64,000 bases of DNA from Zygnema cylindricum. Taxonomy: Eukaryota > Streptophyta > Zygnematophyceae > Zygnematales > Zygnemataceae. Below are positions 1-11,200 of the stretch, one piece after another. Every line of letters starts with the position of its first letter. Position 1 is the stretch's first letter. Under the pieces are notes generated by a model that saw nothing but the letters and a program-made list of their open reading frames with translations, did not search any database and was not told the origin of the DNA. Both the position numbers and the translations under genes were made by a program. The stretch covers positions 1 through 64,000 of the forward strand of contig JBBHKE010001770.1 of the NCBI GenBank assembly GCA_037447655.1, written 5' to 3'.

Positions 1-70
1 ACATTTAGCAAGAGTGCCGAAAATCGAGTGATTTTTTTAGGGTTTGGTTGAATAAGAATAAAACTCGCTA

Positions 71-287
71 CACCGTGTATCAATATTGGAGTTCATGTTT
101 TTTTTTCCATTTAAAACATCTTTTCTCCGTACACGTTTGTGGGATTATGGATCTGACTGTTGAGATTGAAAGCCAAAATTCTCACCTTCCCTTCGGCAGT
201 CTCCATCTGATAACCGGACAAGCGTGTACGGAGAAAAGATGTTTTAAGTTGCGAAAAAGTTATAAACATTACTAGCGATACTCGGTG
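71..287. mobile_element. TA-flanked MITE, family A (copy 1)
   Basis: Foldback element of about 217 bp. It starts CACCGTGTATC and ends CTCGGTG, with a TA on each side. Inside the ends are inverted blocks: AAAACATCTTTTCTCCGTACAC on the left pairs with GTACGGAGAAAAGATGTTTT on the right. The TA flank suggests a Tc1/mariner-type non-autonomous element. It carries no coding capacity; an ORF overlapping it from position 48 is incidental. Other family copies lie at 3528, 8610, 10296 and 11566. Confidence 0.75.
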
Positions 288-479
288 TAGTTTTTAGTCT
301 CGATTTTTTTGGGGGGGTTGTATTATTGGATAAACCTTCACCCAATTGTAATCCTAAAAGTACAGCATTGAAGTTATCTTATAGTTGCCGTAAGTCCAAC
401 TGTATTTCTCCCACCTGCTTAGCTTCCACTCTTTCTCCTTTCTCTCAATCTAATCTCTACCACACAAGGTATCACTTTA

Positions 480-1180
480 GGCGTTAAGAAATCGAAAAAA
501 GTAAAATTACATTTTGCGTCATCGTAGAACTCAGAATTTACTATACGTTGTCGTATTGTGTTTTTTGACCCACGGCCACGTCAAGAAACGTCATCTTCAA
601 ACTTTTCTTTAAAACACATTGGCGATGTGTTTCAAGTTAAAGTATTACCACAAAATAAGAAAACATATTCGCTCGTGTCAATTTTTTTTTTTTTTTTTAC
701 GATTTCAAGCGACGAGGAAAAGTATATGATTAATTATGTTTCGTCCGTTTGCGTTCAGTACGACGAGGAAAAGTACACAATTTTTTTATTTTTTTTTGTT
801 TCCGTCCGGTACAATTTTTTTTTTGCAAGAGTTTTTAGATTCCGATGCCAGTTCATGTCGACCGCACATGAGACGCAAGGGCAAAGCGCATCTTCGTCAA
901 CCATGAAACGACACAGGGTGGAAGGTAGTAGGTCTACGATGTCACGGTAAAGCATAGCAGTCACATGTCCAAGGAGTTACAAAAAATAAAAATAACGTGC
1001 ATATTCACAGATTGTAGATGTTGACAGCCGTCACGTGCATTGTTGACGTATACAATCGTCACACCTTTAAGTAATAATTTCGGTGTTACACATAGGGACA
1101 CCTGAAATCCGGGTCCGCCCGATCTGCGCTAAACAACAAAGTAGGCTCGCTAAGTTTCAAGTGCATGGGGACACACTTTA
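480..1180. repeat. Dispersed repeat, truncated relative of the 3727-4858 element
   Basis: Blocks such as TTGACGTATACA, CCGTCACGTGCATTG and TGAAATCCGGGTCCGCC recur in the same order at about 3890-4830, so this is a diverged copy of the Harbinger-like element there. Long T tracts interrupt it. Its left terminus is not recognisable. Open frames here (558-950 plus, 755-964 minus) are low complexity and are not called as genes. From 1180 to 1770 I see only AT-rich sequence without recognisable features. Confidence 0.5.
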
Positions 1181-1772
1181 GTTCAAAAGTAGGCGTTTTA
1201 TGGTAGGCCTTTGGTCGGCGACTTTAGCGTAAGTTGTGTTATGGGCTTTTCATGTGATCTTTTTAGATCGCTACTTTGATCAGCGACCGTCCGATTGTCC
1301 GAATTTGACGGTGTAAATATATTTGGTCTGAATGTTTTAATTGGTCCGAATAGGTCCGGATACAATATGGGTCTTAAGGTCATATTGTATGTTTTGCATA
1401 CAATAGGCATATTGTATTGGCCTACTTTCACCTACTTTTGAACTATGGGACACACCCTAAGTGTGTCGTTTGAGTGATTCCACGTAAGTTGAGGATCCAA
1501 TCTTTAAAATCGTCAAAGATTTCGAAACCTACCAATTTCGTTTCAAAAATCTGTACTTACATATTATGCACGTCTATTTTCACAATATGAATTTGTATTT
1601 CAAAACAAAAACGATAAAAAATAGCGCGCGAAACCATGAAGCTGGAAGGAAGGCAAAAACCGTACTTCTTCTGGTCGGGAAGGCAAAAACTGTACTTTAT
1701 CTCGGCAAAGATTTTGCGGTCACCTTGCCCGAAGGCACGTGACTTGAGCGACGTGATAATATTTTAATAGTA

Positions 1773-3087
1773 CACCGCGAATCGTAATTAGAGTAAATTA
1801 CTCTAATTCGGTCGTTCGAAATTTCGACTCTATCACATGAAATAGAGTAAACGATTCTATTTTTTTCATTATTCTATTTACGGTAAATTTTAATTAGTGT
1901 TTTTAATTCTAATTTAGATACGTTTTAAATAGCGTGGAGTACAGAGGGTGTCAGACCGTGCAAAATTGTACTTTATTAAGTAAAAAAGTACAAATAATTA
2001 TTTAATACAGGCCGTTATCATGTAGCTGCGTTTTACCAAACCGCGTAGTGCAAACGTCATAGTGACGATAAACTGTACGTTTTGCCAAATTCCCTACGAA
2101 TACCTTATTTACAATAGAGGATATTAGCGTTCCAAATTAGTAGTGTTGGGTATCGAGGACCATTTGCCGATATTCGATAAATGTCGAATTTCAAGTACCC
2201 GATAATCGATGTATTGCTTCCATATATCGAAAATCTAAATATCGCGATATATTGCCGATATATCGGCGATATATCGTATAGCCGATATATCGAGGCTTTT
2301 TAAAAAAAAAAAATATAACTATTTTTGCTACTGCTGCTAGTACTAATACTGTTGCAGGTAGTAAATATCCTGAAGCATTTCATTGTCATTATCCTCTTCA
2401 CCTCCCGTGCTACCTCCCGTCCCTTGGGAATCCATGGAGAAAACTAAAAATGTAACCTTTCTATAACATTAGTCGCTAGAAATGGATAAGCCGTAATAGC
2501 TACCAATCTGCAGATTGGTAGATGCCTGCAAAAATGCCTGCAGATTGGTGGGTATTCTTGCCTGAAAGCATGAAAAGAACAATCTGCATTTTTTTTTTTC
2601 TGATTATACTTTGACTTAATTAGTGTGACCTTTTCGTACGTGAAATCCTACGTACTAAATAATTAATAATATGAATTACGGAATTATTACTTTTTTTTCG
2701 GTTACATTTTGTGGTGTTTTGCTTTAAGTAACGGAACGAAAATCACGTCGTACGTGGCGTATCAAACAATTTGTCTTCATCGCTAAAATATCGTTTTATA
2801 TAAAATATTAAATTTTAAAAATACTATATATCGCGATAATTTTTGTTGGTCTTGGTACGATGTATCGAGGAGTATGCTCGATCGATATTCGATATATTGA
2901 ATATCGAAATCATCGCGATATGAGATTACCCGATACCCAACACTACAAATTAGAGTACTTAAATAAATTAGAGTAAACTTTATAGTTGAAAAAGCTCTAT
3001 CACATAAATTAGCGTTAATTACTCTAACTTTTTGTTTTTAGTTTTTGTACTCTAATTTTTTCATTTCTTTAATTACGATTCGCGGTG
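1773..3087. mobile_element. TA-flanked TIR element interrupted by a hAT-like MITE
   Basis: Left end CACCGCGAATCGTAATTA matches the reverse complement of the right end TAATTACGATTCGCGGTG (TTAATTACGATTCGCGGTG as read), and TA flanks both sides. The interior has repeated AGAGTAAA / TTTACTCT motifs. Removing the 2141-2945 insertion and its 8-bp duplication leaves roughly 500 bp. It is a mariner-like MITE by TIR and TA target (inference). It has no coding capacity. Confidence 0.65.
2141..2945. mobile_element. hAT-like MITE with GATATATCG palindromes (copy 1)
   Basis: Ends are TAGTGTTGGGTATCG and CGATACCCAACACTA, perfect inverted repeats. The flanks carry an exact 8-bp target duplication, CAAATTAG, at 2133-2140 and 2946-2953. 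An 8-bp duplication is the hAT-superfamily signature. Subterminal regions are dense in CGATATATCG-type palindromes, possibly transposase-binding sites (inference). No transposase is encoded. It sits inside the TA-flanked element at 1773-3087. Confidence 0.8.
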
Positions 3088-3726
3088 TAGTTCACCGTCG
3101 CACGCGTCTATCGTCCAGGTGTAGCGATTTTACGGGTTCTGTGATGGTGCACTCATCTCCGTGAGGTGGGTGTAAAGGAGGTGGGTGCACCTTTACAGAG
3201 GCTGATGGAGAGATTGCTTCGCGAATGAAGACCAAGGTATGATCGGACGGTCAATGTTTTCTCCCGGACCCTTAAGAGAATCATAATCGTATCTTCTGTA
3301 ATGTTTCCAAAATGTTTTCAAAAAACTTACGAAAAAATAGTACCTCATGGTACGGTCAAGTACGAAAATTTTGTAATACACTTTACTTTTCGTCTGATGT
3401 AACTGTATCTTCTGTAATGTTGTTTTCAAAAAACCCACAAAAAAATAGTACGGCATAGTATGGTCAAGTACGAAATTCTGTACAGTAATATACTTCACTT
3501 TTCGTTCAATGTAACTACAGTACAGTACACCGTGTACCGCTATTTGTGTTAATGTTTTTTTAGCCACTTAAACCATCTTTTCTCTGTACACACAAGTCGG
3601 GTTGCAGATGTGACGGTTGAGATTGAAAGGTAAGATTCTCAGCTGGTTGGCGCTCTCAAATTGAAATTCGGACAAATGTGTACGGAGAAAAAATGTTTTA
3701 AGTGGCAAAAAAAATATTAACACTAA

Positions 3727-4858
3727 GGGTATGGCCACATGTGGCTAAGTTCGGGTTTTTTTCTAAAGTTTTCCTTTCAAACTTAGCGCCGTATTGCCTA
3801 AGCTGCGACGTACGAAGAAATCGCAAATTTGTATAGTACAATTTGCGTCATTCTCTAACATAGGATGTACGAAAATTTGTCGTCTTGCGTTTTTTCGACC
3901 CACTGTCACGTCATCGTCAAACTTATCATAAAACACATCGGCAATGTGTTTTAAGCTAAGTAAAATCCATTTACACCAATAGGAAAACAATTTTTCACGT
4001 GTAATTTTTTTTCAAAATTTTTTGACGAAAAAAAAGTACAGGGTTGTTGGGTTTTGTCCGGTAGTACCTTGTACGGTTTTTTTTTACAGGGGTCTCGATG
4101 CTGCAGTGTCATTTCGCAAAGTTGAAAAATATGCGAAGGTGAAAAATCTGCGAAGTCATGGCGGCCGGACGGGCGAGGTTTACGCAAAGGCATGTCGTAC
4201 AGCCACGGCTGCAAGGCTCTACGTCTACGATGTCACGCAATGACACGCGACATGCCAAACCGTTTCAGAAATTACGACGTGTCTTGCGACTCGTGTTGGG
4301 TATCGGGCAGTTTCATATCGCGATAATTTCGATATTCGATATATCGAATATCGATCGAGGAAAGTCCTCGATATATCGTACCGAGACCAACATAAATTAT
4401 CGCGATATATATCGCAAAAAATGGGTATCCGTACATATACCGTACAGTCACCGTACAGGGGAAGTACGGCAATCCGGGGGGGGGGGCTTTTGGAAAAAAA
4501 AAAAAAAAAATCCGAAAAAAAAAAAAAAAAAAAAATCTGGATATTTAGCTTCTCCGTACATGGTCTCGATATATCGATTATCGGGTAGCTAAAATTCTAT
4601 AATATCGAATATCGGCAATTGGTCCTCGATACCCAACACAAGTTGCGACGCTTCAAAAAGTTTCAAAAAAATACGGTGCGACAAAGACAAATTGTATACG
4701 GTGACAACCGTCACGTGCATTGTTGACGTATACAGTCGTCACAAACTTAAGTAACAATCTCGAGAGAATACATAGAGATACTTGAAATCCGGGTCCGCCG
4801 GATCCGCGCTAAAACCCAAAGTAAGTACACTAAGTTACAACTACACGGGGCCGTATCC
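3727..4858. mobile_element. PIF/Harbinger-like TIR element with TAA target duplication
   Basis: Left end GGGTATGGCCACATGTGG resembles the reverse complement of the right end CTACACGGGGCCGTATCC. A 3-bp TAA lies on both sides (3724-3726 and 4859-4861). A TAA/TTA 3-bp duplication is typical of PIF/Harbinger; the assignment is inferred from ends and target only. No transposase is visible. It contains a nested hAT-like MITE at 4291-4641. A truncated relative lies at 480-1180. Confidence 0.6.
4291..4641. mobile_element. hAT-like MITE with GATATATCG palindromes (copy 2)
   Basis: Ends TCGTGTTGGGTATCG and CGATACCCAACACAA are imperfect inverted repeats of the same family as 2141-2945. The target duplication is CTTGCGAC on the left and GTTGCGAC on the right, 7 of 8 identical. 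It contains poly-G and poly-A runs at about 4476-4535. It is nested in the Harbinger-like element. Confidence 0.7.
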
Positions 4859-5100
4859 TAATAGCGATTCACAGTGTACACCCTAAGTTTTCAGCATTTG
4901 AAAAGTCCACTTACGTTTCTGGATCATTAGCTGTCGTATTCGCTACGAATCCTGAACGGATTCGGTAACCGTACGTATTTTCAATAAATTTTCGAAAGTA
5001 TGACCAACCATTCACCATACCATTAAATCATATGATGACCAAACAAAACCATTCTTTGAAGTGAGAAAAAGAAAAAGTCTTACCATAGTGTTATTGACAG

Positions 5101-5237
5101 GATTGGGAAATTAGACTCGCGCGGTTTCGCAAGGAAAAGTGTCGTATGCTGGGACGGGCCTGGACTGTACTTAAGGAACATAATTCAGGAGGCGGGAAGC
5201 AGCAGGACTTGGGAGGAATACGGCATTCGTATCTCAG
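5101..5237 (+). CDS. Copy A exon 1 (filamin-like domain start)
   Basis: Encodes CWDGPGLYLRNII and TWEEYGIRIS, the first strands of the filamin-like domain. The 3' junction is CTCAG|GTATTT, phase 1, as in copy B. The 5' side looks like a splice acceptor (TTATTGACAG at 5091-5100), whereas copy B has a signal peptide in the same exon. Sequence 4880-5100 has no similarity to the copy B promoter or start region. Confidence 0.65.
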
Positions 5238-8200
5238 GTATTTAATATTCTATAAGAAGTCAATGTTTTATTATTTATAAGAGCATTATTTATTATAAGA
5301 GCATAATTCTGGAGGCTGGAAGCAACAGGACTTGGGAGGAATATGGCATTAGGGTTTCAGGTATTTAATATCTCATATCGTATATATAATATATCGTATC
5401 TCAGGTATTTAATATTTCATATCGTATATATAATATATCGTATCTCCGGTATTTAATATTTTTATAATTATTTTGTGTGTTTCGGGCAGTTAGAACCTTC
5501 GTAATTCAATGTGGTTAGGAATTAGGGTTTTAGGTTTAGTCTGTGGACAGCCTTTTGTTCATTTAATTTCTGGAAAAACGTACAGCTTTTGTTAAAACGT
5601 ACTTATTGGTTTAGGTTTATTAGATGAACTATTTTCTCTGATTATTTTTACTTAAATGTCTTGAAGTGAAACTTGAACATGGACCAAGTACTATGAAACC
5701 CTAAATTTCATACAAGGAGGAGCTTCCTGCAAAGAAAATGCTAACTATATTGCAGCTTCTAGCGACATTGATCCTACTTTTTGGATAATTAATTATTTGT
5801 CCAGCGTTTTTGTTCAAATTGGGGGCGATTTTTTAAATTCTGTTGAGAGGAAAAGTTCAATGTGTGGAAATCCAATGATCTACCACACCCTCTAAAGGAC
5901 AAATCTTATCCGTTTTATATAAATTTGCAATTTTGCGACTCCTCCTAGTGTCAAAATCTGATTTTATAAGAAAAAGTACGTTCGTGAATAAGCTACTACT
6001 CGTAGCCCATCAGCCCGATGCACGCTAAAAAAAGAACTAAAAAAAGAACTAAAAAAAGAACTAAGAAAGAACTAAAAAAGAACTAAAAAAAGAACTAAAA
6101 AAAAACTAATAAAAGAACTAAAAAAAGATTGAAGCTTTATCTGGGTACAAGAAAGTCGCGCGACAAATGAATGCGATCACCTGCGGTACAGACCTCGCCG
6201 AAATGTGTAGGTTAGAATCTTATCACCTGGAACTGGGGTAGACACAGGACATGCCAAGACACTGAGGTTTGTAAACCAATCTTGCGTCTTGTATGGTGAT
6301 GCTTAGCCCCACTATGTACGGACCTCGTGTCATTGAGTGTACCTGAAAATAGGGTGTACCGGAATTCCGGATTTTGGCCAGTCATATCATACAAATTATA
6401 TACAAGTTAATTTTAATATGGTTAATATTTGTACAAGTTGAGGACCGAAAAGGCCACACCAAATGATACGGGAGTCATAGTATGAAGATTTGGTGATGAA
6501 TTTGCATTAATTTTAATAAAACCAACGGCATCTACGGTACCACCAGACTTTCCAAATTGACCTCCGTGAAGTTGTTACAAGGTCTTTCCTAAATGTAGAA
6601 ATTGTCTCCTACTTCCTTACCTTGGTCCACTCTCTTAGTGTGGTTCACAATGTTTTGTGATTTTTGACCAGAAAAAGTTGTGACTAAATTAGTGCTATTA
6701 ACAATCACAGCGATAGGCAGTGTACTTTAGTGCATATGAGTCGTGCTATTCGTACCAAACGTTTTATCGATATCACACTTTTTTCTCTCAATCTCATATC
6801 CTCCATCCCATGATCTGCAATTAACTTGAATTATCAATTGCTTGTCAAAAACTGAAGGATATCGGATCATTTTTTATTCATAGCGATGTTCTCTATGAAC
6901 ATTCTTTATAAATGTAAATACATACGTGCAACATGCTTGAATTAAGAAGGTGCACTTGCATTGGACTACATACATAAGATAAATGTGGATTTCAGAATGT
7001 GTCAGTCATTTTGCTGCTAATGTTTAAGAAATGCATTCATTAGGTTTGGCTCGTCAATCCTTGCGTCCTCTACCTATTGCCCACACTCTTTTTGCTTTCC
7101 GTTTCTTTTTCTAAGTTCCTGGTGCAAGAATTTTGGTGATTCAGGTGATGGCTGTCAGAAATGCATCGCAGGAATCTCGTGCCAATTTCAACTCCGTTTT
7201 GTTTCCGACGTTTATTTCGATAGGTGGTTTCCAGGGACACGGGAGTTTATGATCATTCTTACTGGTGAGTGTTAAAGCATGAGGCGGTACTCCTGAAATG
7301 AAAAACCTCGGGTTAGTTGAACTCCAGGCATTATTCTGGCCAAGAAATAGTTTGTCAGTCAGCTCTGAAGTGTGACAGTATGTAGAATGTGAGTATTGCT
7401 TGCTTAGTCTTATAAGAAAAAAATAAATACAAAACAAATATGCAACCTCTATTAGCTAATGTAAAAAAGTTATTTCGAAAGCAAACGTTGATCGGAAAGG
7501 ATAAACCAATTCATTAAGGTAAATTACATATGCATCAATGTGACGTAAAAGCAAAATGGCTGCACAATAGTGTTGTCAGCACCCGGTTATACTAAATAAA
7601 TGTTCAAACTGGTAAACCACATGTAAATATTTGTTTGAACGTTTATATTTGTTGTCGGTTTGAAAAACAGTAAGTCCAAAAGTCCAGGTACATAATATCT
7701 TTTTACAATCGTGCGATATCTGGAAATTTCCAATTCCGTGGTTTGGTATTCTCTTATTTTTTCGTAAGCTTCAAACATGTGTTTTGTTTTTTACTTTTCC
7801 TCGAGTTTCAATCAGGTATTTGGTGGAAGATCTTTTGAAGACAGCATTTTCATTGATTTTGATCTTTATCTTGCATATTTTCACCTATTTGTAATCCACA
7901 ACCATCTATTGCATCGTAAAAGAAATGCGAAGAAACATAAATTAACGTTAAATTCCAAGCCACTTTGTTTGTTTGTATTGGCAATCATGCAGTTTTTGTT
8001 TTATGTCTTGTTTATTCAATCAAATGTCAACCAATGTTGCAATGACACGTCAAAGTCCCATGCTAAATGGATTGTTAACAAAATGAGTGTCAAATTCCAT
8101 TGCATTAACTTGTCCAATATTGAACATTTGAATATTCAATGATTAATGGTGAAATTGAACATCCATTAAAACATTGAATTTAAAATGTCATTGATTTCTG

Positions 8201-11200
8201 AAGGCCAAATTCCAAAGAAACAACCATCAATGCTGAAAATTATTGCTTGAATTCCAAGTTGAATAAAAGTAACGAGGACAGTGATATCAAGTTCTATGGA
8301 GTTTTAACGTTTCACACTCTATTTGTAACCCTATAGATAAAATAAAAGCATCAACAAGGCCAGAAAGTCATACATTTAATTGTCCACAAGTTAGTTCCAG
8401 TTTTGCACAAGTTTTTGAAGGTTAAAAGAGGTTTAAACAGTCGACTAAAAGAGGTTTAAACAGTCGACCTACAGGGTCTAAACGTTTGAACAAATATTTA
8501 AATTTTTGCATGCGAAAGGGTTACTGTTTAAACCCATCAGTGAGCCCAGGTCGAATATTTTGACTTCCTTCTAGCCCTTGTACCTCTCTTGGTCACTCAA
8601 TGATTGCTACACCGTAGTCGTTATTCTTAGTTTTAAAGTTTGTTTTGCCACTTAAAACATTTTTTCTCCGTGCACACTTGTCGGATTGTCAATCCGATGG
8701 TTACTATTGGAAGGCACGTTTCGCACCTTCCTATTGGCAGTCTCTGAATGACAATCCGACAAATGTGAAAGAGAAAAAATGTTTTAAGTGGCGAAAAAAA
8801 CTTCAACACTAATAATAACGATTAGCAGTGTAGTCTAAGTCATCCGTTCTCTTTCCGGTTTGTGCTTTGAACGTTAATGCCATTACTGATGCTCTTGTAT
8901 GGTAGTCACTAGAAATATGTGGAAGTATGTCTAATCTGACTACGATTAGTCAGCGATTGTTTATAATTGTAGTTTTTCTCCCTCTTGTTATCGTTTGGAT
9001 AATAACCTGTCATTTTTTTGTCGTCCAGGCCCGGCCCTTGTGCATGGTTCAGTATCTAGCTCATTGAGTTTCAGAGGAAAAGGTTCTTCTTTTGATGTCA
9101 GCTATCAAACATGGGATGCTGGCAAGTATATTCTCACCATCGACGGCGACTGTTGCTCGTAAGTCTTGAAGTAAAGAAAAGAAGGAAAGGAGAGAATTGA
9201 GATCATCAGCATCCCTTCTTTTCTCTTCTTTCCCTTTTCCCCTCTTTTTTCTTTTTCCCCTTCTTCTTTCTTTTTTCCCTTCTTTTCTTCCCTTCTTTTC
9301 TTCTTTTCTTCCCTTCTTTTATCAATGTGATGCTTTATGTCCAGGGTCCGGTTTTGTCTGGTGGTCTGATTACATTTCAAAAATGACTTACGTTTTACGG
9401 ATAATTTTAGTCCTCTGAGTATCAATTTGCACGATTGTATGAAGTGTACCAGTACTCAGGTTTTATTCACACTACTGAGTAATTTCGATTATGTAACCAG
9501 GCTATGCGACAGACATTTAGGGTTTTTTAACTTCTTTTTTTATGTGTCTAAAAAAGCTAGAATACGACACCAGGTTTCAATAGTACATGACTTAACTGGG
9601 GATCCATTTTTGATGTCTTTTTCACAGGGACAGTGAGCAGATGATGTCACACCCTAGATAACCCTACAAAAGCCTTAAAACTCCTAAAGTGTCTTATGAA
9701 AAACCCTGATATAAAACCATGGGAAAACCTTAGAAAAGCGCTTATATACTCTAGATGACAAATGTACCAATGCTTCATTGCTTTTCAAATTTTCAGGGAC
9801 GAAGAAGCCGACAGTACCGTCTCTCGGCGTCTCGTTATGTTGGAGGTAGAGGTAGAGGAGCCCGAGGAGAAGATGCCACTTCCGACTCCATGTGAGATGG
9901 GACAAGTGGGACGATGGGTGGACACACGGGACGTGACCGAACAACCATTTGGCAGGAACTCAAATTCGGAGGTTTGGTTTGGACGACATCTCCTCGGTTA
10001 CGATCTTAGAACTACATATAAGGCCATAGGAATTCCTCCACCTCCCGTGCGACCTTATCTTCAGTTCCAGCCTTATGAGTGTGTAGGGCAGTTACAATCA
10101 TTGGACAATTTTGCAGGTGCTTTAATTAAAAGAGGCATCCGGGAGATATCTATTGTGGGAGACTCGCACCAACGGGCTCTTTTTACACATCTTCAAATGC
10201 TAGTTCATGGTGAGCACTTCTCATTTGGAAATATGGTCTTTGGTTTACAAGGATTTGTTGGCAATGTTCGATTTCGGTATTGTTAATGAATTGTACACCG
10301 CTAATCGTTATTAGTGGTAAAGTTTTTTTAGTCACTTTAAACATCATTTCTTCGTGCACACTTGTCGGATTGTCAATCTGATGGTTGCTATTGGAAGGTA
10401 AGATTCTCACCTTCCTATTGGCGGTCTCAGATGGACAATCCGATAAGTGTGCACGATGAAAAGATGTTTTAAGTGGGGAAAAAAACTTTAACACTAATAA
10501 CGATTAGCGGTGTAGTTATAATGGTCCATACACTACAACAAGCGGTTATGCATATCCAGTCTATTAGACAAATGTAGTCTCTGCAGCGTCCTCTATTCGA
10601 CATCTGTCAAATTTGAAGACACAAATATGTTCATTCTCTTTTTATTCCTCTGCTCATGCATCAAAGAAGTCACCCATTGTGTTTTTTACTTTTGAACACT
10701 GTAGATTTGGACCTTGCTTATCACATTAAAACTCAAGTGACGTGAAAGTATTAAGGCTATTAGTTCTGATATCTTATTGGATGCTATCTCCTTCGCGTTT
10801 GCAAGGATAATGTTTTGTCTATAATATAAAAAATGTACACCTAACCTTCCCATTTCTAAGATCAATGAGATCACCTAACATTTTTTGCGACGGCTTGATT
10901 GTTGGTAGATCCATCCACCTGTCTACTTTAATGAGTCTTCCTGTAAAAAAAACGTCGCTTTAAGACATTTTTGTACATATAAGGGCCATGTAAGCGTACT
11001 GGATTTTAAGATTTTCATGAAACATGAGACAGTTTTCAGTAAATGTGTGAATTGGCGCACTTACAAAAAAGTAGTTTTACTGAACCTGAACCACCCGTTT
11101 TCTAATTTTATAATCAGCAGGGCTCCCGGTTTTCATCGAACCGACAGTTTGACTAAACCTACCGATGTAAAGAGTACACGTTTTTTTTTTTTTTTTGCTA

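Larger units (their letters stand above)
3528..4876. mobile_element. TA-flanked MITE, family A (copy 2), interrupted
   Basis: Starts CACCGTGTACCGC after TA at 3526-3527. Its left arm runs to 3726, where it is cut by a Harbinger-like insertion. The missing right tip (TAGCGATTCACAGTG then TA) is found after that insertion at 4862-4878. The two arms sum to about 214 bp, matching the 216-221 bp of intact copies, which supports the nesting. Confidence 0.7.

Noticed and set aside
558-950. 130-codon frame rich in Phe
   Set aside because: It runs through poly-T tracts inside a dispersed transposon copy, and no homolog is apparent.
9105-9425. Lys/Glu-rich minus-strand frame (RREEKKKRREEKKGKK)
   Set aside because: It arises from the CTTTT pyrimidine tract in intron 3 of copy A.
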